From Mesorhabditis belari (lineage: Eukaryota; Nematoda; Chromadorea; Rhabditida; Rhabditidae), in the NCBI GenBank assembly GCA_958450365.1, contig CAUEEP010000923.1:761501-825500 (forward strand): DNA of 64,000 nt, read 5' to 3'. The notes under the pieces were generated by a model that was not told where the DNA came from, did not search any database, and saw only the letters and a list, made by a program, of their open reading frames with translations. Shown one piece after another: positions 10,161 through 22,100 of this stretch; positions within the stretch are counted from its first letter, which is position 1, and each line of letters starts with the position of its first letter. A program made the position numbers and the translations under genes.

Positions 10161-13100
10161 CTATTGATCTAATCCCTCGGCGAGACGAATGAGTTTGATG
10201 AAAGAGAAAGGTTCGAAAGCGATTCCCGTACCACCATAGAATTTCGATTGAAACTCGACCCTGAAAAGTTTGGAATTTGTTCTTTTTGGCTAATAGATAT
10301 TAAGGGGAGTGGGACAAATGTGACCTTTTTTTGCGCACCCGGACATTTGCGCACCTTTTTTTCCGCACTTAGCCCATTAGCACACCTTTTTTCGCGTTTT
10401 AAAAAAGCTCTAAAAGCTAATATTAACCAATTTCTATTTCAAAAGTTGTTTTTCTAGGTAATTTTAGGGCGTAGAATCGAAATTTTGGCATAACAGAGCG
10501 TGTGGAAGCGAACGGACGGAGTTATACAAAGAGAAAATCAACAATTTTCTGTAATTTGTAATTCTGTAAGCCGTTTTGTCTTTCAAATTGGTTCCACACG
10601 CTCTGTTATGTCAAAATTTGAATTCGACACCCTCAAATTACCTAGAAAAACAACATTTGGAATAGAAATTGGTTAATATTAGCTTTTAGAGCTTTTTTAA
10701 AACGCGAAAAAAGGTGCGCTAATGGGCTAAGTGCGGAAAAAAAGGTGCGCAAATGTCCGGGTGCGCAAAAAAAAGGTCGTATTTGTCCCACTCCCGATAT
10801 TAAGCTCTCCAGAAAGCTAAGAACTTCACAACCAATATATCTTAAGCTCTCCAGCAAAATCCTAGAAACAACAAAGAGAAAATCGATTGACTGGTATAGA
10901 ATGAGGTCGGGAAAGAGTAAAGTGAGAGTCAACTTCTTTGAGATTTCTTTGCCTCTGTGCTGAGTGCTTTCAGTTCAATTCTTTCAATCTTTTCCTTCCG
11001 ATTTTACAGCTAGTGAAACTCCAAGATTTTATAGTTCTAATAGATTTGTAAATTGATATCTGGTCGTTAACATTGCTTGATTAGGCAAGATTTCACACGT
11101 TCCCAAAGCCAAAGCTAGCCAAGTTCATGAAAAAGCCCTGCTATGGCGAAGAGGTAAACAATTGGTTTGAAATCAAGGGGAATCGAACCCTCGGTGGCCT
11201 CTGAACCCTTCTGCTTACCAGCCAGGCTGGCTCTACCACTACTAGGCACTCTATATCCAGTTAAATCAAGCTCTCTTAGTTTTAAATAGAGTTTTACATG
11301 CTAGAGTGTAAACAAGTTTTCACACGAACCAATGTAAACGAAGTGCGTGCAGAAAAGCTGAGAGACCCTCCATCAAGATGAGAATTGACACGGAAAGGAC
11401 GGCGAAAATGGAGAAGAAGATGAAAATCATCACCGCGCCCAAGTAGCTGAATGTTTGAGTTTTGTTTTTTGAAAGCTAATTCCAGAGCCAAAATTGTTAT
11501 GGTTTCTAAATTTACCCAGTTGAAAAGGTGAGTCCCATGTGGAAAAGCATGTCCCATAACACTTCGGAGAGCTCTGAAAAGGGTGCTTTTGATTGTGAGA
11601 AGTAAAATAAAGAAGAGCAAACAGTCTGAACTCAAGAGGAACCGAACCCTCGGAGGCCTCCGAACCCTCCTGCTTACCAGCCAGAAGCTCTACCACTGAA
11701 CTATCGGCGCCCTTTTTCTCCGAGAAGAAATAGGAAACACAAGGAAGAAGAAAGGAAAAAAGAGGGGAAAGGTTTTCAAAAAGTTTTCTAAAATATGTCG
11801 AAAGCTATCGTAATCTTTCTTTAGATTTAGATTTAGATTTAGATTTAGATTCTTTAGATCTACTTTTATATCACTTACGAGCATGAGCGAGTGAAAGAGC
11901 CCAAAGACGAAGGTACGAGGCTGTGTGTGAGACACAACCCAACGCGAACTCGATTGTATGAATCGCTTGGTAGACCATCACATCACCAAAGTTGAACTAA
12001 ATGATTTTATTGTATGCTTTGATTGTGTTTGAAAATTCAAATATTTAGGTAAATATTTTTTATGATTTCCATGCTCACCTCTCCAGTATCGTCTTCTCCA
12101 TGTCCATGTCCACCAGAAATCGGCACTCCTCGCTTGTGTTGCATCCTGGAAAATTACCTTTTTGAAATAGGCAGCTCTAGCTCTAGCTCTAGCTCTAGCT
12201 CTAGCTCTAGCTCTAGCTCTAGCTCTAGCTCTAGCTCTAGCTCTAGCTCTAGCTCTAGCTCTAGCTTGCTTTCTCTAATCGTAAGGCTTCGTTGAAACAT
12301 GGGATATTTTAGATCTAAGCTATTCTTTTCTATCACATTAAAACTTACAATTGATAAATGGGCTTGACGAGCAACATAACCGGGATTGAAAGCACAGCCA
12401 CCGCCAAAAGGATCTGCTCGGCCATAGCCTGAAAAGTACAAAGTTAAAAGAATATATCTTTTCTCGAAAATCTGGATTTTTAAAAGATTCTTTTCATTGT
12501 GAAAGCTACCCAAAGCCAATTCGACGCTTAAAAAGAATGTCCAAAAACAACAGAGCCAAAGATTTTTTTGAGAGAGGAAAGGGATAGTAAAATGGTAAAA
12601 GTCTAGTAGTCTAGTCTAGTCTAGTACTAGTAGTAAAATGGAAAGATGGAAAGATGGAAAGATGGAAAGAAAAAGATGGAAACTGTTTTGTTTGATTTAG
12701 ATAAAATAAATATTTCTATTTAAAATTGACTCATTAATAGCCAATCCAATAGCTTTGCACTAATGAAAAGACCCAAATTTTCGAGAAGAACCATCTTCCT
12801 TTTGCTACTTTCTAAAAGGCACAGATTTTCGAAAACTTTTGTAAAGCTATTAGTCAACCTATTAGTCAAACTATTAGTCAACAATAGCTTTCTAGAAAGT
12901 AAAACCCTTTTACCTGTCCAGGATACCACAATTGAAGATAGCATTGATCGAATTGTTGCGTCTCATCATCGTAATTCGGTACGTTTCCCTTGACGAAACC
13001 GTCATCGCGCGATTTCATCATGAACATGCTGATTAAACCTAGATTCGTAATGTTAAGAGATCGTTAAGAGAAAATTTGGTACTTTTGTAAACGTATCAAG

Positions 13101-16100
13101 CTCAAATATCAGTAACTCACCGATGAGCAACGATGGAGCACAGTTACTGCCCGGATACCAATTACCAAAGATGAACTTTCCGTCAACATAGAAGAAAAGC
13201 CATTTGATGATAACCTAAAAATCTTAAATAACTGAAAAGATTTGAAAGTAAATAAACCTGTATGCAAAGATAGACGAAAATGCAGCATAAGAATAACATT
13301 TGCGGGATGAAAACAAAAATCACATCAAGCCAAGAACGATTGTAGCTGAAAAAGGGGAGAAAATTGTCAAATTCAAGGGTTTTTGGTTGCCGATTCAAGC
13401 TCAAAAGTACACCTGTGCTTGAAGCTTACTTGAAGCTTACTTGAAGCTTGGCTTGAAGCTTACTTGAAGCTTAGCTTGAAGCTTGGCTTGAAGCTTAGCT
13501 TGAAGCTTACTTGAACCTTACTTGGAGCTTACTTAAAGCTGAGCTTGAAGCTTACTTGAACCTTACTTGAAGCTGAGCTTGAAGCTTACTTGAAGCTTAC
13601 TTGAAGCTTGAAGCTTACTTGAAGCTTGAAGCTTACTTGAAGCTTGAAGCTTACTTGAAGCTTGAAGCTTACTTGAAGCTTGAAGCTTACTTGAAGCTTC
13701 AAGCTTACTTGAAGCTTGAAGCTTACTTGAAGCTTGAAGCTTACTTGAAGCTTACTTGAAGCTTACTTGAGGCTTAGCTTGAAGCTTAGCTTGAGGCTTA
13801 GCTTGAAGCTTAGCTTGAAAACTATCGCTTCTGAAGGCTAAAGCTTTCGCTTGCTCCAAGTCTACAATAATTACACAAATCTCAAGACTTACACATGATT
13901 TAGCAATGAAAGCATGACACCGAAGAACATTTGCGAGATTCCAATGCAAATTGACATTTTCATTTTCATTGGATTCAAGAAGTTGAGCTTGTTCTTAGCG
14001 AGATTCCACACAGGATCGACTCCCCAAGGATATGGTCCCTGAAGAGTTAATGGTTAAATAGTTTTCTAAAACTATCGTAATCTTTTCTTTAAAAGTTGTT
14101 ACTTTTAAAGAACTAAAGAACATACTTTAGAAAACGGATTGTTCGATAAGAGCTTTTAAAAGTGATCTTTACCGAATCGTGATCAAAAGCAGGATTGGGG
14201 CTGAAAGTGAAGTCGAGATCTTGATCCTGAGTCGCTCCACGTACCTCCCAAACGGCCAAATCGGTGTAGCTGAAAAATGGGAACGATGGTCGACTGATTG
14301 AGGTTGACTCGACTGGTTGAGTCGGCTAAGAGGCTTGGGTCTTAGACTGGAGGTGAAGGGTTCAATCCCTCCTGTTAGACTGTTAACTCCATATAAATGG
14401 GTCTTTTTTCTTTCTCCCTAACATTTACGGCTTGCTAGTATAATATTTTTCCGCATTATTCATGTTTTTTTTAAAATTTAAAGATCTAAATCTATTAAAT
14501 ATCTGATGATTAGTGTATTCTTTTTCTAACTTTTAAGCTGTACTTTGAACATATTTCTGAATGTATTCTAAATGTATTCTGAACATATTCTGAACGTATT
14601 TTTCCACTCACTTGATCGGATTTGTCCACTTGCTTCCAAAAATGTTTACAGATTTTGAGTAGAAATCATTGTAGAGAGTTCCTAAAAGGTTTTCGAAGGT
14701 TTAATTAGTCAAAAAATTTAAGTACAGTTTTAATATCACCTGTATAAATGGAGAAAGCACCCATCAGAATGATCACATAGCGACCGCCGAAGAAAGTGTT
14801 GAAGATCTGAAGGGAAAGTTTGATGTAAAGCTTTTGTTGGCTTAGCCTTTTTGGCTTAGCTTAGTGATAAGTCTAAATAAATGTTTTATCGGAAAATCTT
14901 TATATTATCGAATCTTTATATCAATTTATCAATTATAAACAATTATAAACAATTCAATTCACTTAATTCACTTTGGATTTATTCAATTCACTCAATTCAC
15001 TCAATTCAATTCACTCAATTCACTCAACAATTCAATTCACTCAATTCATTTTGGATTTACCTCGTCTTTGATTTTCGCGGCGATGATTTTCTTCTCGAAG
15101 ATGAGGAAAAGGAGTGCCGTTAAGAACATGACAATACCGTGACCGGCATCACCGAACATGCAAGCGAAAAGGAATGGGAACGAAATGATCGTCCATGGAG
15201 CTGAAAAAAGATATGGTCTCAAATGATCTCAATCTCAAATGATTCAAATTTGCGTCCAGATTCAAGTCGTCCAAATTTGAAAAAGTACTTGGAAACTTGT
15301 CTAGAACTGTTGTCTAGAATTATCTAGAATCTAGAACGATTATCTAGAACAACAGAAGAATCCATTATCTAGAAAAGTGAAAGACTCACCTGGATTCACC
15401 TCTCGATAGTTGGCGATACCGTAAGCGTCAACGATGTTCTGGAAACCGAGCGTGAATTTGTTTAGCTTGAAATAGGTGGGCGGGGTTTCATGGGTTTCCA
15501 TCTCGTTCAATACTGGCATCACCGTTGAGCCGGACATCTCCTGAAAAGAATAGGCTGTTCAGAAAGTTTTTTTGTCATCGCTTTTCGGGGTCTTCTTGCC
15601 ATATACTACCTATTTTCCTATGTTTCTTTTTATCAGGTGCGTTTGAGGACAGGTTGTAATACCCAAGATTGTTCTAAAGTCAACTTTAGGCCAAGACAAG
15701 TTCTGGCCTAGGCTGTACACTCCTGGCTCAGGTCGCCAGAGTCCTGGGTCAGGTCACCAGAGTCCTGGACCTGACTACTGGGGATTTGGACTGGCCTAGA
15801 CGGACTTTTAATAATTAGACTTGATAACAATTACAAGCCTAGGTTACTAAATTGCTAGACTTGCCTTGCTGATAAAGTCTTTTCATTCATTTTCGTGCTT
15901 CGTTTAAAATCAACAAATGCATCAATTAAACTAGGGTTTATTTCATTAAAAACATCAATTATTTTCATGTAAAATAACATTAAATATCTTTATATTTGTC
16001 TTAAAATGTCTGTGAAAGCTCTTCTGCTCATACAGGACCGATAATTATGAGCTATTAGTCAGCTCTTGTACTTTCGTTTACACCAAGACCAAGACCAAGA

Positions 16101-19100
16101 ATTGAGCCACTTTTTCAGAAATTTGAAACGGGGAACTTTTTTTCTTGAAAACCCTGTAAAGATTGAGAAGATTTTAAGCTCAAAAAACCCAACGGTTCCC
16201 CTGCGGAGAGCATCCATAACCATCGACATATCCGCAGTCGGCATCCAGCACTCGGCGATCAAGCATTTCTGCGTCACATCAATTGAGAACATGTTCAGAG
16301 TGTGGAAAATTGACTTGATTTTTAGGACCTGAAAGGGATAAACGTTGAAGTTAGTGATTAGCCTTTAAAATCTTCAATTTCTCCAACCTTGAAGCTCCAC
16401 AGCTTCACATTCATCCCAGAAGCGAGAACGACACGGCGGCGATGCTCGAGAGTTTTGTTGAGCACTGATTGCATGTCTTCTACCTGAAAATAGCTTCGAT
16501 ATGTAAATTATAGGTTAATCATATGTAAATTGTAAATGTAAATACCGTAAATACTGTAATATTGGGTTGATGCATAATTATCCGGACTTCTTTTATAAAT
16601 GATTTTATTTAACAAAAAATAACATAAATAGTTAGAAAAATATGTTTAATTGATTATTCTGGAGCATATTCACCGCCTACATCAATAACTGATTGCCATT
16701 TGCTTGGAAGACGATCGATTCCACGAGCGAAGAATAAACGATCTTTGGAGGCAATCCACGCTTTAACATCGTCTATCAAGTCATCCAAATCGTTGTAGAT
16801 CTTATTTGTTTGCCAATTTTTGAGCGATCGATTGACGTGGTAGTCCGTTGGGGCTTCAGTAGGAGAATATGGCGGGTGTGGAAGAAGATCCCAGCCCAGA
16901 CGTGGTAGTCCGTGCCTGAATTGCAGCATGTAAGCGTTCAAGTTGTGCCAAGTAGACGTCACTATTGATGTTCAATTGCTTCTTGCCATTTTTGTCTGGA
17001 ATTCGCCATTGCTCACGTTCATCATCGTCATTCCACCAATAACAGATGCCGTTAGAGATGATTTCCCAGTGGATGATTCCGCTTCTGTCCCACCATACAC
17101 ACCACATTGCTTTCTTACAGTGGACATCTTTCGGTATTCCTTTAGGTGAAACACCTGGCGACACGCAGACTTTCTTTCTCTTGAGGTTCTTGAACAACAG
17201 CCATGATTCATCGCCTGTGACGAGATTCTTCAAAAACGGTGCTTCCTCATTTCGTTGCAACAAATCGGTGAAAATTCGAAGGCGATCTGCTTGGTTCTTC
17301 TCGGAGAGTTCGTGTGGGACCCATCCAGCCAATTTCCATACTTTGCCAAGCTTTTTGAGATGGCGCACGATCGTTGACTGGTCAACATTGAATTCATCTG
17401 CCAGCATTCTGGTTGTCAGGCTTTCGTCTTCTTCAACGGCTTCCAGAAGTGCCTTGTCATCGAATTCTGATGGCCGTCCTCTTCCTGGTTCATCATCAAC
17501 ACTTGTGTTACCGGACTTGAAACGATCGAACCATTCATAAACTGTTGCACGTCCAATTGTTCCTTGACCAAAAAGTTCTTTGAGATCGCGAAACGACTCT
17601 GCGGCAGACCATCCCTTTTCGAAGTGGTAGAGCATGATATGGCGAAGATGGATATGATTGTCGACACGCATTTTGTTCACTAAAGAATAACGAATATTTT
17701 AAAAAAAGAAATAGACAAAAAGCTTTCAAAACAAAAAAAGATACAAGCACGCAAAAAAGAAGTCCGGATAATTATGCATCAACCCAATAGTACCCCACCG
17801 CCCTCGTACAGTCGCGTAGTCGCACAGGTTTTTAGTATTTCATTTTTTCAAAGCGCCCGTACTTTCGAAAAATGCGTCTTTGGTATCAAAAAATAGCTGA
17901 AATTCAGAGCTATTTTTTGATACCAAAGATAATGACGGTGCGGAGTGTTGCGTAGTCTAGCTTTGAACGCGTTTTTCTCGACACTGGTTTAAGCTACAAT
18001 GCGCGCTTGGGTATCAAAAAATAGCCCTGAATTTCAGCTATTTTTTGATACCTAAGCGCGCATTGTAGCATAAACCAGTGTCGAGAAAAACTCGTTCAAA
18101 GCTAGACTACACAACACTCCGCACCGTCATTATGGGAGTGGGGTACTATTACAGTATTTACGGTATGTAAATTTATATGTAAATTTATATGCAAATTTGG
18201 TATCTTGATTTACTTGGGTGTTGATTTGAACGAGGAGGCTGGCTCGCTCGACAACGTTATCCGGACAGTTGTAGATCTCGGCATGGAAACTGAAATCACT
18301 TTTGTATGCACTGATTCGAATATAAAGATAATGTTATATGATAATTTGTTTTGTTATTTGTTTTTAATTTTCTGAACAAACCCCTGACAAATCCTCTTGA
18401 CACGACTACGCAACGCCTCACCGGAGAAGAAAAGAATGAAAACAGCTTTCTCGGTTGGAACCTCGGCTAACCCAGTCACCTAAAAATTGAGAATTTGCCT
18501 TCCCAAAGAATTTTGATCTTTAATCTTTCCAGACACAATAGATTACTGTAAAAGTAAAAAAAATTAGCCTACAATAGTCGAGCAATGCTTTTAAAAGCGC
18601 TAACTGGTCAGAAATTGCTTAAAAGTTATCTGAATTTTTTTTGTACACTGCTTACAAATTGTCACTAATAGGTAGTCAAATATTTAAACAAACATTTGGA
18701 ATTGAAATATCCATCATTCGAACGAACACCTTTCCACGGCACATTCGCCAAAGAAAACGCTCGAAAGTGGCTCCCTTTGAGCGCTGGATTACTCCAGTGA
18801 CAAATCTGTAAAGCATTATCAACCATTATCAACTTAGAAAAGTTTCCTCCTCCATTTGTTCTATATTCTTTTTCGTTTACCCACTTTAACTCTGTGCTTT
18901 CTCTGTTCTCCTTGTCGTATTGATCGAAATTGGGTGTGATTCCGACTTGAATTGGTCCCGCTTCTCCGCGCGCTGCTTCAGAGATTGATTGAGCTGCATG
19001 CATGCGAGAGCCCTAAGATTTTTATAGTTTTTTAGATTTTATAGAAATCTAATCTCTCTAAAGCAAATCTAAAGCAAATCTAAAGGAAAACTACTAGTTA

Positions 19101-22100
19101 AATAGACTAACTCTTTAACGACTCTAATTAAACGACTCTAGCTAACTACACTAGCTAAACGACTCTAGCTAACTACACTAACTAAACGACTCTAGCTAAC
19201 TACTCTAGCTAACGACTCTAGCTAACTACTCTAGCTAACTACTCTAGCTAACTACACTAGCTAAACGACTCTAGCTAACTACACTAACTAAACACCTTGA
19301 TATTGTTGTTGATGTTCACCAATATTCTTCTCTCAATTTCAAGCTCTTCATTGCCTTAGTACTCCTTTTGTCTTTCTCATTTTTGGAATGTCCAGTTTTC
19401 TCTCATCATTTTCCCTTATCAAATGTTTTCCTTTGGGAATATGGATTGAGAGGAAACCGAAAACCAATGTCTGATCTTTTGAGGAATTTCCTGAGATAAG
19501 TTCTTTTCGCAAAAATGATGCAAAATTATTCCACACAAATTACACAAATTAATAAAAATAGCAAAAATATAATGACATTTCATTCGAATTTAATTCATTT
19601 ATTCGTAATTTACGATATAAAACTATTTTTGTGTGAAAATCTGGATTTAAGCTATATAGGAACCCGACTAACGGCGGGTTTTTCTCGATGTTTTGGGGAC
19701 GAACGGCTTTTGTCGCCGTGGAGCAGTGGATAACGCGCCGGTCTATCGCCCATACGGTCCGGGTTCGACCTCCCCGTGCGACTCGAATTGTGCTTTTTAA
19801 AAAATCCAAAAGCACGTTGCACAACTACATTGAATTCCCTATTCAATTGCACAAAATTCATTGCAAACGGTCCTCTGGGAGCTGAGGAGTAACAGACAGA
19901 CGGACGGACGGGCAGACAGACGAACAGACAGACGAACAGACAGACGAACAGACAGACGAACAGACAGACGGACAGACAAACGGACAGGCAGACGAACAGA
20001 CAGACGGACAGACAAACGGACAGGCAGACAAACAGACAGACGGACAGGCAGACGGACAGACGGACAGACGGACAGACCGACGGTCAGACAGGTGGACAGA
20101 CAGACGGACAGACGGATAGACGGACTAACGTCTTATTTTCCTTATATATAGTAGATACCTTTTGAGAAAAATAATTTTTACTTAAAGTTTTAGAAATTTG
20201 ACACAAAGTGACTTTTTTGAACAGTAGCGAGGAGTAGTACTGAGGAGTAGCGCGCACAGACAGACGGACAGACAGGCGTTTTAGTCCCTTTATATCTAGT
20301 AGATATCTATACTAATATAGATTTCACCTTTCGAATCGGCGACTCATTGCTTTCCTAAGAAAATTTGATAGATTATTGTTCAATTCTTCGAAAGGAAATC
20401 AAGAATACAAACCGAATCGAGGAGCACTTTGACACTTTCAATAACAGCTCGCATCTCCATCAATTGAGTGAAATTCTTCTGCAAAACTTTCGTATTTGCA
20501 TTGATCGAGATGAGCTCCTCCTCGACTTTCTCAAGATTTGCCTGAAAATTTGCTGAATTGCTGAATTGCTGAATTGAAAATTGCTGAAAATCATTTGCCA
20601 TATAACAAACAAAATGCTAAAAATAGCTAAAGTCGATAATTACAGTAAAACTGTAATAAGTATAGCTTAGAATTCTTAGATAAAGATGAATTCTTAATGG
20701 AGAGATTCTTAATGAAGAGATTCTTAATGAAGAGATTCTTAAGGAAGAGATTCTTAATGAAGAGATTCTTAATGAAGAAGTTCTTAAGGAAGAGATTCAT
20801 TCTCTTCATTCTATTCATTCTATTCATTGTATTCAAATACAAACTTAAATCCAAACCTCGAGCTCGGTCATCTCTTTCGGCTGCGGGGCCTTGATGTACA
20901 TGTTGGCGTCGTCAACCTCCAAGCTGTCCTTGACCACCTCTTCCTCGATGAATCCTAAGATCAAATTCCCTTGTTCTTAAGATCTTAAGATCTAAATCTT
21001 AAGAAAAAAAAATAATAATAAAAGAACTTGATGTTAAACTCACTCAATTTGCGCTCCATCTCATCGCAACGGCGGATTTCGTTGACGAATTTGCGTTGAT
21101 AGTTGTTCGCATCACCGTTTAACTTGAAAGAAAAATTTAAATTACACAAAGAATAGAAGAATTATGCCTATTTTTCTATAAAAACTACTGTATTTTTAAA
21201 TTTATATATATCTATTATGTCCGATTTCGATTTTTAGATCTAAATCAGACATAACATATACCGTATTTTCTGTAATAGTAGTGCGCACTACTATTTTTTC
21301 AAGCCCCCTCCAGCCTGCACTACTATTACAGACTGCACTACTATTACAGAAAATACGGTATATTGTATCCGATTTTGAGTAAAATATCATTGCAAATCGT
21401 GTTTTTAAATGTTTTTTTTAATCATTTTCATGAAATCTTATAGAATTTTAACTTTAGCAACCTAGAAAAGCCCATTAGCATCACATTTCCGCCCATATTT
21501 TACTGTGAATTCAATGTAAAACCACCGCTTCTTTTACTTAACGATAATTTTATCGTACTAGGTTGGTGCAAATGAAATTTCGTTTTTTTACAAACATTAA
21601 AGTCATCCAAAATTTTTTTTGATAACAATTTATTTAAAACAATAAGCACCATTATTATCTATGACATCCCTCCAACGTTGCTACAGATTGCGGATCCCCT
21701 TCTCAAAGAACGCTTGATTCTGTGATGCAAAGTAGTTGGTCACCCAATTTTCGACTTCTTTTGCATTCTTAAACTGGCAATTCTCAAGGGAATGTTGCAT
21801 CGATCTGAAAAGGTGAAAATCGGAGGGTGCTAAGTCTGGACTATACGGCGCATGTGGTAAGACCTTCCATCCTAGCTTCTCTAGTTCCTTACAAGAGGTT
21901 TTTGCCGTGTGAGCTGGAGCATTATCACGGAGAAAGTTGATAGTTGAGGGATTTAGGCCTTTTTCACGCAAAATTTCGTCAACCTTCTTGAGTTGTTGAA
22001 TAAAATAAGATGAATCGACTGTTTTTCCGGGCTCTAATAATTCAAAATGAACAAGTCCATTGATATTCCACCAGCAAGACAACATCACTTTGCGCCCATG

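Larger units (their letters stand above)
16543..18165. mobile_element. Palindromic MITE interrupted by a mariner
   Basis: Ends are TACCGTAAATACTGTAAT and its reverse complement at 18148-18165. Without the mariner at 16562-17787 the element is about 395 bp. It has internal palindromes around GGTATCAAAAAATAGC and the tract GTGTCGAGAAAAAC. The close relative at 26549-26861 is uninterrupted. It lies in the V-ATPase intron between 16483 and 18214. Confidence 0.85.

Noticed and set aside
11637..11712. Functional tRNA gene
   Set aside because: The presumed anticodon loop is 9 nt and cannot be fitted to a normal arm. A related copy sits nearby, so a tRNA-derived repeat is more likely.
12062..12519. 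Poly-Ser and Glu-Leu open frames
   Set aside because: They are translations of the AGCTCT hexamer array in a V-ATPase intron.
13416..13822. Possible CRISPR-like array
   Set aside because: Units are directly adjacent with no unique spacers, and this is a eukaryotic intron.
17046..17540. 164-codon plus-strand frame
   Set aside because: It is antisense to the mariner transposase reading frame, which explains its openness.
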